This document shows positions 41,605 through 52,349 of a DNA stretch of 64,000 nt, piece after piece; position 1 is the stretch's first letter; each line of letters opens with the position of its first letter. The notes beneath the pieces are model-generated. The model did no database searches. It worked only from the letters and a program-made list of their open reading frames with translations, and had not been told where the DNA came from. The translations under genes and the position numbers were made by a program. This stretch comes from Unio delphinus (lineage: Eukaryota; Mollusca; Bivalvia; Unionida; Unionidae): positions 3,158,501 through 3,222,500 of the forward strand of contig JAQISU010000119.1 of the NCBI GenBank assembly GCA_029339505.1. Reading direction: 5' to 3'.

Positions 41605-42075
41605 GCATGCCTGATCCAGTATGCAGATTACTGGGTACATGCAGCAGTAGGCTTGTATCCAGTATGCAGATTACTGGGTACATGTAGCAGTAAGATTGTA
41701 TCCAGTATGCAGATTACTGGGTACATGTAGCAGTAGGCTTGTATCCAGTATGCAGATTACTGGGTACATGTAGTAGTAAGATTGTATCCAGTATGCAGAT
41801 TACTGGGTACATGTAGCAGTAAGATTGTATCCAGTATGCATATTACTGGGTACATGTAGCAGTAAGCTTGTATTCAGTATGCAGATTACTGGGTACATGT
41901 AACAGTAAGATTGCATCCAGTATGCGGATTACTGGGTACATGTAGTAGTAAAATTGTATCCACTATGCGGGTTACTGGATACATGTAGCGGTAAGCTTGT
42001 ATACAGATTACTGGGTACATGTAGCAGTAAGCTTGTTTTCATTATGTAGATTACTGGGTACATGTAGCTTGTATC
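41605..42075. repeat. Minisatellite, about 50-bp unit
   Basis: Nine to ten units with ATCCAGTATGCAGATTACTG, GGTACATGTAGCAGTAAG and CTTGT, the last ones shortened. Confidence 0.92.
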
Positions 42076-42079
42076 TTGT

Positions 42080-43490
42080 AGGGTGCAAAATTGACTCTAA
42101 TTGATACATAGATATATTAATATTTATTAGATATTGGTATTTGGATCAATCAGGAGGTAAAATATCAATGCACAATGATTCTTTCTCTATACAATTTATT
42201 GTGAATATTTATTAGTCATTTACCTTTTTAGTCTTCAAACTGAAAAATCACCTGAGACAGCCATTTCAGACACATGCATTTATATCATTAACAATAAAAC
42301 ACCATTGGCAACACCCACTCGCCTTCAACAAATTAGCTAAGTTAACTACAGTGAATAACTTACATGGTTTGAAATCTGCTGCCTTCTCCCTGCTAATTGC
42401 ACGGTGATTAGTTTATCCCAATGATAACATATCAACGTAAAGAAGATATTCTAGTATGTTTCCCCATGTTTGATTTATGTACTTTACTGACCACGTAATT
42501 TCCACTTTTATGCGAAGTTTTCACTGCTGCTTCACATCTTGTCTACATGTATAAAAAAACAAGGACTACTCCCTCAGTGTGTCATGCACTGAATTATGTT
42601 TCATTGAGTTTTTATTGGTGATTTTTGCTTTACTCAGGACTTCAACATACAAAATCAACCAATCAGAACTGACTGTTTTTTTTTTTCGTTATTTGACATG
42701 CCAGAAGTTTTGGATTCCAAACTCTATCCAAATACATGTACATGTAATTACAACATTGCAGAGAATCTTCACAAAAAAGTGAATGCTAAAGGATTTGTAA
42801 AGAATTTAAATTGTATATGTGGAACAAGTTTGGAATATCTCCTTTTATGCTGATATATAGAAGTAGTTACTGATGTGCCCGCCTGATTATTGAAAGATTA
42901 CCACAGACTCAGCAATGCGGAAGATGCCAAACAGCTAGAATTATAATTGCCTTGTTAATGTAATAAAAATAGGATGTGAATTGTCAGTAAATTTCTTCTC
43001 ACTCACTAAATGACTGTGTCCAATTCTGTTTTTTTTCTAACACTACTATGTGATGGATTAGTATTTTTAGTCATCCCAGATTAAGACTTATTCTAAAGAA
43101 GATTTTCCTTACACAAAGAAATTGCACTTTTCCTTGTTTAAACGTTAACACTGTATTAACTTGCAGGTTTAAGACATGAAATTGGTACTAACTTTTTTAA
43201 AACATTCATTCAGTGTAAGATGAAGAGCATGTCAGCTAAGATTGATCCTCCCAAAATGGCCAAACGAGGTGAAATTAAAATTACTGATGGGTAATAGCAG
43301 TCTGTTTGAACGTATTTTTGTTAATTTGTCAAGAATGACAATAAAATATAAACTGATGCTTATTTATGCCTGTCTGCTATTTGCATACTGGAAATGCAGC
43401 CTGGAATTTTTCATCATAGTTACATAAATGCACGGCACCATGTTTTTAACAGACCATCCAAGAAAAAATAGACTTGATATATATATTGAT
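42080..43490. other. No gene seen
   Basis: Unique AT-rich sequence between the satellite and copy C; short ORFs at 42579 and 43242 have no support. Confidence 0.4.
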
Positions 43491-43494
43491 GTAT

Positions 43495-43740
43495 AGCAGC
43501 AGAGGTGGCGAATCGGACAACTTTTTCCGACAAAATTGATTGAAGCCTCAAAACGGAAAATAGAGCCTTCCTGCGAATCTCATATTTTAACCCAAACAAA
43601 AAGTCTCCATCTAGTAAACGGAGACTTTGCGATTTTTCAATCATCGGTGGTCGCAACGATGTGTTCATCGCCCCCTCTACTGCTAAAGGTTAACAATTTG
43701 TTTCAACCAAATATTTGATCAAGTCCGATACGATATCGTG
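43495..43740 (+). repeat. Terminal repeat of copy C
   Basis: The tip AGCAGCAGAGG (43495) and CGGACAAC match the copy B terminus. An inner CCCCCTCTACTGCT at 43672-43685 reproduces the foldback layout, and ACGATATCGT occurs at 43730-43739. As in B, the ATPase 3' coding remnant is included although the ATPase gene is not at this end. Confidence 0.8.
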
Positions 43741-43759
43741 TCCGAGGACGGAAATCATT

Positions 43760-45049
43760 TCAGGATCTCACAAACAGACTAATCGCTAACACCTCCTCTT
43801 GTAGATCAATCAAATTATTTGATTGGTCAGTGAGTCAGAAATTAATTCTCGTCATCAAATTATTATGGCATCGCATATAGACAGGATTAATTGGGTTTTC
43901 AGTAATTAGGAATCCTGGAGGAGCTGTTGGTGCAAACAAATAAAGAATATATCCTTGCTGAGCTTGATTTGATTGCTCTAGATTAATTTGATAGCTTCCT
44001 TCAATTGCATCACATACTAAATTGAGAGCAATCATAGCTGAAATATTTACATTGTGCGGGGCAATATGCCTACCGCCGCCATCTGGGTCATTATTATATT
44101 TGAGGATAATTGAATCTTGTACTTGTGATACCTTGATAACATTTCTAACAGATTCTTTTAGTTCCTCAGCGTTATATCCGGGAAACTTGAAATTATGTAG
44201 ATCGGCTTCTATGATATTTTAACCGGTTAGGTTGTTTATTGTCGTTGATTTAATATTTCAACGTGTTTTCGCGATTTTGTTTGCCGTAGTTGTTCTAGTT
44301 GTGTTTCATGTAATTGATTAATTTCATTAAAATAATCAGTGATGTCAGTTAGCGTAAATGAAATAGCAACAGTTGACTCATCTGTTCTTTAAATGACAAA
44401 ATCCCATTGCAACGTGTTTTTGTTGGTAAATTTTTACTTTCCTTGTATCAGATAAATCATCTCGATATACGGGATTGATTTCATGATATAATTGTACGTC
44501 TGTGGTTAAGTCGGCGGTTCCGGGTGGCTTTTCAGGCCATCCTAACACTGTTCTTAACGAGCTGATATAGATATCAACATCATACTCAGAGGTGTTTATT
44601 TCGATCGGCGACGAGAGCGTCGGTTCATGACGATTGATAGCTATTTTTGATTCTTTTCCAGTGCTTGATTCTTTTCCATTGCTTGATTCTTTTACAGTGC
44701 TTGATTCTTTTCCAGTGATTGATTTAATTCTACGCTGAATGTCAGCATCAATTTGCTCAATTTCGTACGACCCAGTTGGTAACGAAACAGTTTCCCACGC
44801 TGGAGTACCATCGGGTTTATTCTTATACGAGAACACCAGTGCATTATTCGTTTGCTGACCGCCAAATGCAACCGATCTGATATTGAGCCAGTTATGATAT
44901 GCTCGTAATTTTGCCAGCGCGATCTCGCGCACTGGAATCGGAGAAGGGAAGTTCACACTAAATTGTGGGGTTGATGATGTTTTTAATATCATGCTTGTTC
45001 GTATCGGAGTGATATTCTCCGCGATTCGTTGTGTCAGTTCGAGTGACAT
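43760..45049 (-). pseudogene. Vertex/penton-like protein, broken (copy C)
   Basis: Homologous to 19258-20616. The first ~220 codons are open (45049 to 44378) with FSVNFPSPIPVREIALAKL and TGSYEIEQID. It contains a small insertion of four GKESS-type repeats (44640-44720) absent from B. The middle is deleted or scrambled. The C-terminal part, with the LVCDAIEGSYQIN block, resumes at about 44035-43760 with frame changes. Confidence 0.8.
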
Positions 45050-45556
45050 TATTGTGAACGCTGTCTTCAATTTCCAATTTCAACATCGCTGAGTTATACA
45101 ACTGGGTCATCGCGGAAAAATCAACAACGAATATGAACGAATTAGCTATCGACAGCGAGATCAACTCGGATAATTTCGAGTACGCGTCAAATACCACCCT
45201 GTACCGAGCTGTATAATCGCTGAGTTTTTTCTGAGAACACGATGATAACTTTTTAGTTATCGAAGTGGCGACTGCCGCGATTGTTGTTGCCGCGGAGATA
45301 ACGATTGGAACTGCAATCGGAGCCATCATAGTCCCCGTCGACAAAATAACCCCGGCACTGGTCATCACACCGGACACCGAGTACACGGTGATGTCGACGA
45401 TTGCTACGTTGCGTCGGTATTTTTTCATTTTTCACGATAACGCTCAGAAAGTGATTTCAAGTTCGCGGAAAATTCTTTCACGGTATCATATCGATATCGA
45501 TGCGATTGTGATATCTCTGGGACTATAATCGGTTCAATTGATTTCATCGATGTCAT
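44958..45556 (-). pseudogene. Two-helix membrane protein, one-base break (copy C)
   Basis: Starts at 45556 and matches 18792-19436. A single missing base in an A-rich stretch near 45430 shifts the frame after the N-terminal coiled coil; the rest (45428-44958) is open with both hydrophobic helices. It also overlaps the next gene, as in B. Confidence 0.8.
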
Positions 45557-45570
45557 TGTTATTTTAAACT

Positions 45571-45587
45571 CGCTAGTGTTTTCAATT
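45571..45587 (-). promoter_or_regulatory. Late-promoter-like motif AATTGAAAACACTAGCG
   Basis: 15-31 bp upstream of the membrane-protein ATG in copy C, matching the B motif at 18761. Confidence 0.65.
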
Positions 45588-45661
45588 ATTCGCCATCGTT
45601 AAGGGGTCCAGGGCGGGTGTTAGGTGGGTAGATGGGTTGGGATGTCAAAGGTATGGTAGTT

Positions 45662-47098
45662 TTAGCCGGACAAATCATCTACAAATTCTAAACACCAAGT
45701 TATTCTTGATCTAATGGTGGAGCTATCAACCGCGACGACATTAAAGTCTTGTACGCGACCCTTCATAATTAACGTCGCGGTGCCACCAGAGTAGGTTTTA
45801 CCGTTCGCGATCATATTAAATTGATCGATAGAGATCCACGTTAGCCTGTTGATACCATCGACCCACGTTGGCCTGCATCTATCGCCCCTCATTTTGACAC
45901 CCACCTGACCGATGGACAATGTAGTATAAACGTCTCTTGTCCAATCCATGGTTCATTGCTCGATCCTATACACGATATTTTTAACGCCTCTGTCTGGATG
46001 CGGAAGTTTTACCTTTTCGAATTTTCCTTTCAGTTTAAGAAGATCGTCGTAAATATCGAGATAATTTACCGTGATTCTGGTAGGATCTATCATCCTCCCA
46101 TCCCTCTTGCTAAAAAGAATGAAATCAGAAGTCTTTCGAATCCAAACTGTAATTGGGTTTTAAAAATAAAAGTCGATGTTAGAAAATTTCGTCGTGATAT
46201 CTTGGGGTTTACTGCCCTCAAAGAACTTATTAACAATTTCGCTGGTGAGCTTTTGTTCGTCAATAGCTTTTTAATTTCAGCGAGGGTCGGGCCTGTCAGA
46301 GATGTGGTTTCAGACACAGGTGTTTTCCCCAAAAATGTATTCACGATGGTATTAAGTGTTGTTTGTCTCACCATAAACATATTAATATCTTTGAGAGTCA
46401 TCGTAGATGTGGCCGGGACACCAAAGAAATTATTAGCGATGTAGGCATTGTGAGTATGCTTGCCAATAATTTCAGCGAGACTCATGCCTGCCGCAAGTGA
46501 GGTTCCAAAAAACTTACCAACGACGTGTCGTTAGTGGGTTTTTGTACCTTTTCAAAATTTTATATTAGTTTAAAAATATCCGTGTAAATATCGAGATAAT
46601 TTGCCTTGATTTCGGTAGCCGTCATTATCCTCCCCTTCTCCGTGTTAAAAAAGAATAAATTCAGAAGTTCTTTGATTTCAGCGAGAGTCATGCCAACCAC
46701 AAGCGGGGTTCCAAAGAATTTATGTAACGACATTTTTGCGAAAAGTAGTATAACCTCGTATATACTCATCCAGATCACGGACGTGGGCGGCAATCGCGTC
46801 AGTGATAGTAGACACAAGTGCGCCGCGTTTAAGTCGTCCGTCGCTTGAATACAGCGCAATGTAGTTTTCAGCGGCGTCGTGTTGTCGTATCAAAATGTCA
46901 TCAGCGGATATATTACTGGATTTCAATTTACCCTGGCGATTTTGAAATACAACTATTTGGTTCGGGTCAACACTTGCTAAATTCAACTTCTCAGCGATTT
47001 CATCTTCAATTATTTTTTTTTACATCCTCGATAGCACCCGCAGATGTTTTCGCGGTGGGTTTCGACATTGACAGAGATCGTCCCCAAATATCAATCAT
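45662..47098 (-). pseudogene. Spike/fibre-like protein with duplicated shaft, broken (copy C)
   Basis: Starts at 47098 with the same MIDIWGR beginning as B, reaches an A9 tract (47023-47031) and continues in another frame (46986 onward: LASVDPNQIVVFQ). The central region contains repeated FFG(T/V)P...(L/M)(A/K)(E/D)I modules and a duplicated ~130-bp segment (46560-46690 and 46030-46140). The C-terminal tip (45662-45949) differs strongly from B except for the last residues (TWCLEFVDDLSG). Several frame breaks. Confidence 0.75.
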
Positions 47099-47112
47099 TA
47101 TTGTTAGCGCAA

Positions 47113-47127
47113 CTTGTGTTTTCAATT
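47113..47127 (-). promoter_or_regulatory. Late-promoter-like motif AATTGAAAACACAAG
   Basis: Ends 15 bp upstream of the copy C spike ATG. Confidence 0.6.
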
Positions 47128-47556
47128 TATTGGTTCTCTTAAACTACCTTGTAATTTTCCGCTCGTGTATTCATTTACAACCAGATGAGGTGGTTTCCTT
47201 GGAAATCTAGATATCTCCGAGAGAACATTTAATACTTCACGGCCGCATATCGGTGGATCATTTAATTCTTGTCTTGGCAGCGTGGAATACAAATCGGAAT
47301 TGATTGATTCTTTGAATTGATATACCGCATAGACTCGCTTGGCGGAGCTAACCCATATGAATCAAAATAGACCATCCCACGTGAATCAATCACGTATGCA
47401 ACCCAGTGAGTTCCCGATCCGTTAATGTTATCAAGCTTGATGAAACCGGTTTCAACGTTATTTGATTTTCTCGGTAATTGAGCTCTCATAAAAACCCCTC
47501 TGAAGTTTTTAATCGCTAGTTTTTTTAGCAGCATCAATTAAATCAAAATTGGACAT
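47122..47556 (-). pseudogene. Adenain-type protease, broken (copy C)
   Basis: Starts MSNFDLIDAAKK at 47556. An A7 run (47514-47520 on the minus strand) adds one base and shifts the frame. The catalytic-site blocks GTHWVAY, VYFDSYGLAPP and NDPPICGREVLNVL are all still recognisable, with a second frame change near 47285. The stop at 47122-47124 overlaps the promoter motif of the spike gene. Confidence 0.82.
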
Positions 47557-48054
47557 GGGAAGAATTGGGTTTTCAACTAATAAACCGTTCCTGGTATGCT
47601 CAGACCTGATCCGTGAACGGATCTCCCGCTGTACCATGAATACGGGGTTCCTGGTAGTCTTAGACCCTTTCCCTTTTTTATATCCTTTCCCAGTTGCCTT
47701 TTTCAACGCCATCCCTGCAGCGGTATCAACGGATCCCAACGCCACCGCTTTCGCCACCGCTGGGTCAGCCGCTGAAATCAATGCTGGTATTGCGGCTAAC
47801 AATGGAAATATACCACCTGATTTTATCATGTTCGCGATTGCAGCTTTCGAAAATACAATTTGAACCCCTCGCTGTTTCTTTAGCGCATCATTGAAATGTT
47901 TTATTTGACGATCTGCTAATGATATTTGATGTGTACCGCCGGACATCTGCGCTGGTTTTAACGTTATTGTTGTTCCACATTCTTTAGCGGATTTTGATCG
48001 TAATTTCTTGACCTGACCATCAGTCAGCTTGACACTAACAACACTATATGGCAT
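47557..48054 (-). pseudogene. pVI-like minor capsid protein (copy C)
   Basis: Starts MPYSVVSVKLTDGQVKKL at 48054 and aligns with 16884-17363 through the GGIFPLLAAIPALI segment and the Lys-rich region. After that the frame is shifted relative to B, so the Gly-Leu tail is lost and translation runs directly into the protease N-terminus (to 47509). The upstream in-frame extension to 48129 is not conserved. Confidence 0.78.
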
Positions 48055-48103
48055 TTTATTGTAAAAGACATTTATGCTTTCAATTGATCTAATTGTAAAT
48101 CGT

Positions 48104-49520
48104 TTACATATTTTCCACTGGTGCATCAACGATTCTCATTCGTCCGCCAGCCCCTTCTAACAACATTGATTTGTCGCTGAGAACGACAGCAACCGCTCGA
48201 TAATTAACCCCACCAGGAGCTATACGAGCACTAAAATGTATGCCGACGACGGATTGCCTTGTTAAATCAAGATGTTCCAGCGAAAAGTAATAAATCGGAT
48301 ACAATTTCTTAAAATCAAGTTGCGATATTTTTAAACCAGTATCAACATTTTGATCACGACCCATATATGACAGCATCCGATGATACACACGTGCCATAAG
48401 GTTGTTTTCGTAATTAAGGTGTATATCCTCGGTTGGTTCCTGTTGTCCATTTATTCTCAGTGAAACCTCCCTGACTCCTAATCGATCAAATATCATATGA
48501 CTGCGTTCTTAGGAGCCTGGTCGATTCCGATTCTGCAGCGCTATAAATATCTGACGTGGAGCTGAAACGCCTTGTTTTGATGCCAAGTGCCATGTAAATG
48601 TACCATCAACAATATCCTGTTTGACATCAGTCGTTGTTTTTAGCCAACTTGGCAATGATTTGCCGCCTGATTCCATAAATGAGAGCAGCCGCTCTTCTGT
48701 GGCAATTGATGGGGTCATTACTGGCATCCACAATCCTATTTTACTCAAAACAACTTTACCCTAAGCGGCACCAGTACGCCAAATTGCATCATTGTCACTG
48801 CCTTTTCGCACTAACGCTATTGTGTTTGGCTCCATAGATGACTTTTCTGACATTTCTGCAGAATCTAAATATGTGATTCAGTGGAATCGAACATGAAAAA
48901 TATTGATGCTGTCCTTGCAATGCTAATTTTCGTGTTGCAAATCCTAAATTGAAATTATCATTAACGTCCTTGAGAATATCAAACGCAGCTCCGGGTCTAG
49001 CTCGACGTTCTGGATTAGCTGCTTCTTGTTGATTTGCTTCTGCAGTATCTTCTGCTGTTAACACTTTAATGTACTGAAGGTGGTCAGCGTTATCAGTAGT
49101 ATCTTTTGGAAACATCATAGACGGGCCAGCCGATCTTGTATAATCATCAGAATATCTTGCTAGTCCGATTATTGTTGTTGCAACATCATCTTCACGGTCT
49201 ATTGATTCAATTTCTTTTCCAATAATGAGATATCTAGCGGATTCAAATAACGCCATTATGTCATTATTAACAAAACCGACTCTGGTACCATCTGGATATG
49301 GGGTATCAGCTGCAACATTTATTACGAGTTTTCCCTCGATTTCAATAAATGCTTCACACGGCAAAAAGTATTTACTGGTATCTTGAACTTGAAGTTCAAT
49401 TTGCGATCGTAGGTCGGGTTGTATTGCATGATAGGAATAGTATTGATAATTACGGACGGAATCGTCTTTGCGCACTGGGGCTTCTATATCAAGCGCGGGA
49501 TCGGCTGTTCGTTTAAACAT
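48104..49520 (-). pseudogene. Major capsid protein, broken (copy C)
   Basis: Starts MFKRTADPALDIEAPV at 49520 and matches the B capsid over its whole length: YFLPCEAFIEIEGKL, ALFESARYLIIGKEIES, IPLNHIFRFCRNVRKVIYG, and a C-terminus ending RIVDAPVENM. Frame breaks lie near 48790 and 48500. The protein differs in a ~20-residue insertion around 48990-49080 (Glu/Ala-rich). Confidence 0.85.
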
Positions 49521-49532
49521 TATACTATTCAC

Positions 49533-49548
49533 ACTAGTGTTTTCAATT
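49533..49548 (-). promoter_or_regulatory. Late-promoter-like motif AATTGAAAACACTAGT
   Basis: 13-28 bp upstream of the copy C capsid ATG; contains the palindrome ACACTAGTGT. Confidence 0.65.
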
Positions 49549-49564
49549 GTGAAACTCTTTGTAG

Positions 49565-50060
49565 TCATCGTCGTTTTTGTTTTCGTTTCAAACCACTTCC
49601 TGCTATTGCGTCCATGATGGCGTTATCTGTTACCGGCGAAGCTGTCAATGGCGACGGAGTCACCGAAGCAGCCAACGATGCTAGTTTTTCTTCCACTGCG
49701 CTATTTATTGCTTTGCTGATTTTTGCAGGCATCACTGTAGTTGATTGCAGCACTGGTGGTTTCAGCACCGACTTCGTCGCTGTTGGTTTCTTTCGCAACA
49801 ATGATGTTATTTTATCTTTCGCAGCAGAAAATGCCTTTTCCGGCAAGATTTGCAGCAGCGCTGATTCCCTTATCACGAATAGCATCAATGGCTTTCATTG
49901 ATAATTGTTTAGCTAGCTGTGCCACTTTTGGGGCTATTCTTGTAAATAACCCCGCGATGGTATTGCCGAGACCATCTCCGTACCACGCGCGGTAAACAGG
50001 CAATCGTGAGTTCACCACGTAGACGCTTACGGGTTTATCATGGTTGTAGTGTATAATCAT
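49565..50060 (-). pseudogene. Small basic minor virion protein, one-base break (copy C)
   Basis: Starts MIIHYNHDKPVSVYVVNSRL at 50060, nearly identical in its first half to 14952-15383. One extra base near 49830 shifts the frame; the rest (49888-49565) continues in the next frame and ends with a Lys/Arg-rich tail. Confidence 0.82.
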
Positions 50061-50078
50061 CTTGTCATAAAACTATCA

Positions 50079-50089
50079 GTTTTTCAATT
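50079..50089 (-). promoter_or_regulatory. Late-promoter-like motif (AATTGAAAAAC)
   Basis: 19-29 bp upstream of the ATG at 50060. Confidence 0.5.
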
Positions 50090-50125
50090 AGTGAATTGCG
50101 TAGCCGCCATTGAAAATCTTTGATT

Positions 50126-51129
50126 TTAATCGCTAAAATCCATAGGATTTTCATCATAACCATGGGCATCTCTGTGATTTTCAACTATTTCAGCAATGAG
50201 TTCTCGATATACATCAATGCACATGATACCACCGGAAAAATAATCTTCTACAGATATCGGCTGCTTCATTAATTATTTCAACGGAGCTGCTTCTTGCTCG
50301 CTTTCCACCCATAAGTACTTCCCGTGATATATCCGAGATAATATTACCAGGGCATGTCACGGTTGCGTTGAAATCCAAAGGATTTTTAATTGAATATCCT
50401 TTTCCGCTTGTTTTCTTAGAACCAGCTTCTGCTTTTATGTCTATTTGTTCCGGGATTGGATCCTCCGTATAAGGTAGTGGTTGTGGATCGCCTCTAACCG
50501 CAGCTAGAAAGTCATCATAACCAGGTGCCGTGATGACGTTAAAATTTTATCCCCGCCGTGTTTCGCTAAATATATTTTTGATGCCCAATCCTTTCTGTTT
50601 CTTATAAAATCTTTAAACCAGTCTTTTAATAAATTCACTCTTATACCCTTTGGAAAATTGTTTCTAGTAAAATTAGTTAATTCGGAATCCGTACCGAATC
50701 CTCTAATTGTATTTAATGCTGCGGCTGTAAATATACTTTCAGGTGAATAGTCTCTTCATGCAGCTGCACCTTCTTGTTCTTCTTCGTGTTCTTTAATTTC
50801 GCGTTGGATTTTTGTATCACTGGATAGCTGTTGTATCCCTACGCGTATTTGTTCGGTCTCTGCTGCTATCTTTTCAAGCGTATCAAGCAGCGGCTCCTTC
50901 TTTGCTCGTTCTTTTTCAGGAATATCTCCGTATATCGCTGCTTAAGTTAACTTTGTCACATCTCTGGTCGCACTTGAGTAAACAGTTGTTCACTTGACAC
51001 AGAAAAGTCAGTCTGCGCTTGTTGTCGTTGTTGAAGTTTCTCGTGAAGTCTTTCTCGAACCTGTATAAACTTTTTAATTGCTGCTCGCCGATCTCGGCCT
51101 AATCTAGTTGTAAGCGAATCACCTACCAT
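50126..51129 (-). pseudogene. Q-rich coiled-coil structural-block protein, broken (copy C)
   Basis: Begins at the ATG at 51129 with a TTRL...AAIKKF region like 13926 and ends with GGIMCIDVYRELIAEI...DFSD near 50126, matching the B C-terminus (GGIMDIKTYRDFIDEL). Several frame changes and stops lie in between. Confidence 0.7.
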
Positions 51130-51140
51130 ATATTGTTTGT

Positions 51141-51156
51141 GAACTGAGTTTTCAAA
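51141..51156 (-). promoter_or_regulatory. Weak late-promoter-like motif (ATTTGAAAACTCAG)
   Basis: 12-27 bp upstream of the ATG at 51129. Confidence 0.4.
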
Positions 51157-51194
51157 TGTGAAACTATCACAATTAAAAGTTGAGTTATTAAATA

Positions 51195-51476
51195 ATGTAC
51201 TATCAAGCTAAAGCATCCATCTCCGACAAGGTTAAACTGTACGACGCTATCCGCGAATGTTTCAGAAGTAACAGAGCTGGGGGTTTCAAAATTGCAATAT
51301 CTGATAACGGCGATGAACGATTTTTGTTAACGACGCGGCAATAACATCAACTACGTGAAAATGGAGGCGTCGCGGTGATTACTTGCTACCACAACCAGAT
51401 CATCCAGTACGCACATAACTGCATGAGCAAACCCAAACTGCTGAGTATTCTTTCAGGAGAAAATCGTATGTAACAA
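51195..51476 (+). pseudogene. Accessory ORF with one in-frame stop, unknown
   Basis: From the ATG at 51195 the frame encodes MYYQAKASISDKVKLYDAIR and onward, is interrupted by TAA at 51342-51344, and then stays open in the same frame to the stop at 51474-51476 (a readable ~91-residue frame). It lies on the strand opposite its neighbours, in the gap where copy B has the hairpin region. Codon usage looks more GC-rich than the surroundings. Family unknown. Confidence 0.45.
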
Positions 51477-51565
51477 GTGTAACAAGTGTTACAAAAATCG
51501 CTAAAAAAAATAAATTTTAGTAAAAAATTCACTGAAAGCCTATTTTTATAGTAACGCCCACGTGG

Positions 51566-51922
51566 TTAGGATACGGGTTTTTCCTTGTTTAATATTTTTC
51601 TAAGATCACGAACCTTAGAACTAATTTCAGTTCGTTTTTGAAACTCTTGGCCGAGCTTTTGACGTATTGCTTCAACGGTGCTAAATAGCGTTATAAATGC
51701 ATTAATGTCGTTACCGTACAAACAAGCATTGATGGACTTTTGAATTCTTTTCACGAGCCTGTACATCTTAGGTAAAACATAACGACCCTTACTAGATTGA
51801 TACTCAATGTCTTCATATTCTGAGGTAATCCTGTCGCAGTCGAGATCTTCAGATAATACTATCTCTTGATTCTGCAACTTTGAAATTTCAGCGATTATGG
51901 CATTTACATCTTGGATATCCAT
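51566..51922 (-). CDS. Conserved element protein, 118 aa (copy C)
   Basis: Open homologue of 12990-13346, starting MDIQDVNAIIAEISKLQNQE at 51922. It shares the DYEDIEY-like block, LPKMYRLVKRIQKSI and the C-terminal RDLRKIL helix. It is one of the few copy C genes without a frame break, which may reflect its short length or continued selection. Confidence 0.75.
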   Translation of the reverse strand: MDIQDVNAIIAEISKLQNQEIVLSEDLDCDRITSEYEDIEYQSSKGRYVLPKMYRLVKRIQKSINACLYGNDINAFITLFSTVEAIRQKLGQEFQKRTEISSKVRDLRKILNKEKPVS

Positions 51923-51984
51923 ATTTGTATAGTATAGAGTATCTCTAATTTTCCCAAAAAAATGCAAAATAAATGGTATAAATT
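51923..51984. promoter_or_regulatory. Divergent promoter gap with TATAAA-like sequence
   Basis: 62 bp between divergent starts, containing GGTATAAATT (51974-51983) just before the ATG at 51985. Confidence 0.4.
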
Positions 51985-52263
51985 ATGAGCGGTTATTTCA
52001 TTCATGAGTCCCTTATTCAGGCCTTTGTGTATTTGTTAGGGTCTTTCTTTGGGACAGCAATCCATTCTGGCCTTGTGACCCAAACACCGTTTCTAGTAGC
52101 CGGTAGCCCATTCTGCGCTACCCTCACGTTTAAAAGACTTAAATCGTTCACTGACAAGTTAAGGGAGTCTGAATTGCGTTTGGAGTCTGATCTACGTGTA
52201 ATTGCAGATACAATAAAGAGTCAGGCAATGAAAATCGAAAATCTACATGATGTAAACGATTAA
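51985..52263 (+). CDS. Small membrane-plus-coiled-coil protein, unknown (copy C accessory)
   Basis: A 92-residue ORF. Residues about 8-50 are hydrophobic (LIQAFVYLLGSFFGTAIHSG and FLVAGSPFCATLTF). A charged amphipathic helix follows (LKSFTDKLRESELRLESDLR). It is divergent from the 118-aa gene and occupies the position where copy B has the NUMOD/HNH gene. No family is recognised. Membrane anchor plus coiled coil could suit a virion or lysis-type role, but this is speculation. Confidence 0.5.
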   Translation: MSGYFIHESLIQAFVYLLGSFFGTAIHSGLVTQTPFLVAGSPFCATLTFKRLKSFTDKLRESELRLESDLRVIADTIKSQAMKIENLHDVND

Positions 52264-52349
52264 AAAAAATTGAGACTTTAAGTTGACAGACGCGTGGAAT
52301 TCAGCTCCATTTTACAAATGTTTTACTAGTCTCTTGCATTTATTCAAAT

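Larger units (their letters stand above)
43495..52263 (-). mobile_element. Decayed Maverick-like element, copy C (structural half)
   Basis: The minus strand carries homologues of every copy B gene from the 118-aa protein to the vertex candidate, in the same order, followed by a terminal repeat at the left. Replication and integration genes are absent and no right terminus was found, so the right boundary is uncertain. Most genes carry one or a few single-base frame breaks. C is clearly diverged from B at protein level, so it is a separate lineage, not a recent duplicate. Confidence 0.88.

Noticed and set aside
43420..43668. 82-aa minus-strand ORF at the copy C terminus
   Set aside because: Lies in the terminal repeat and is not conserved in copy B.
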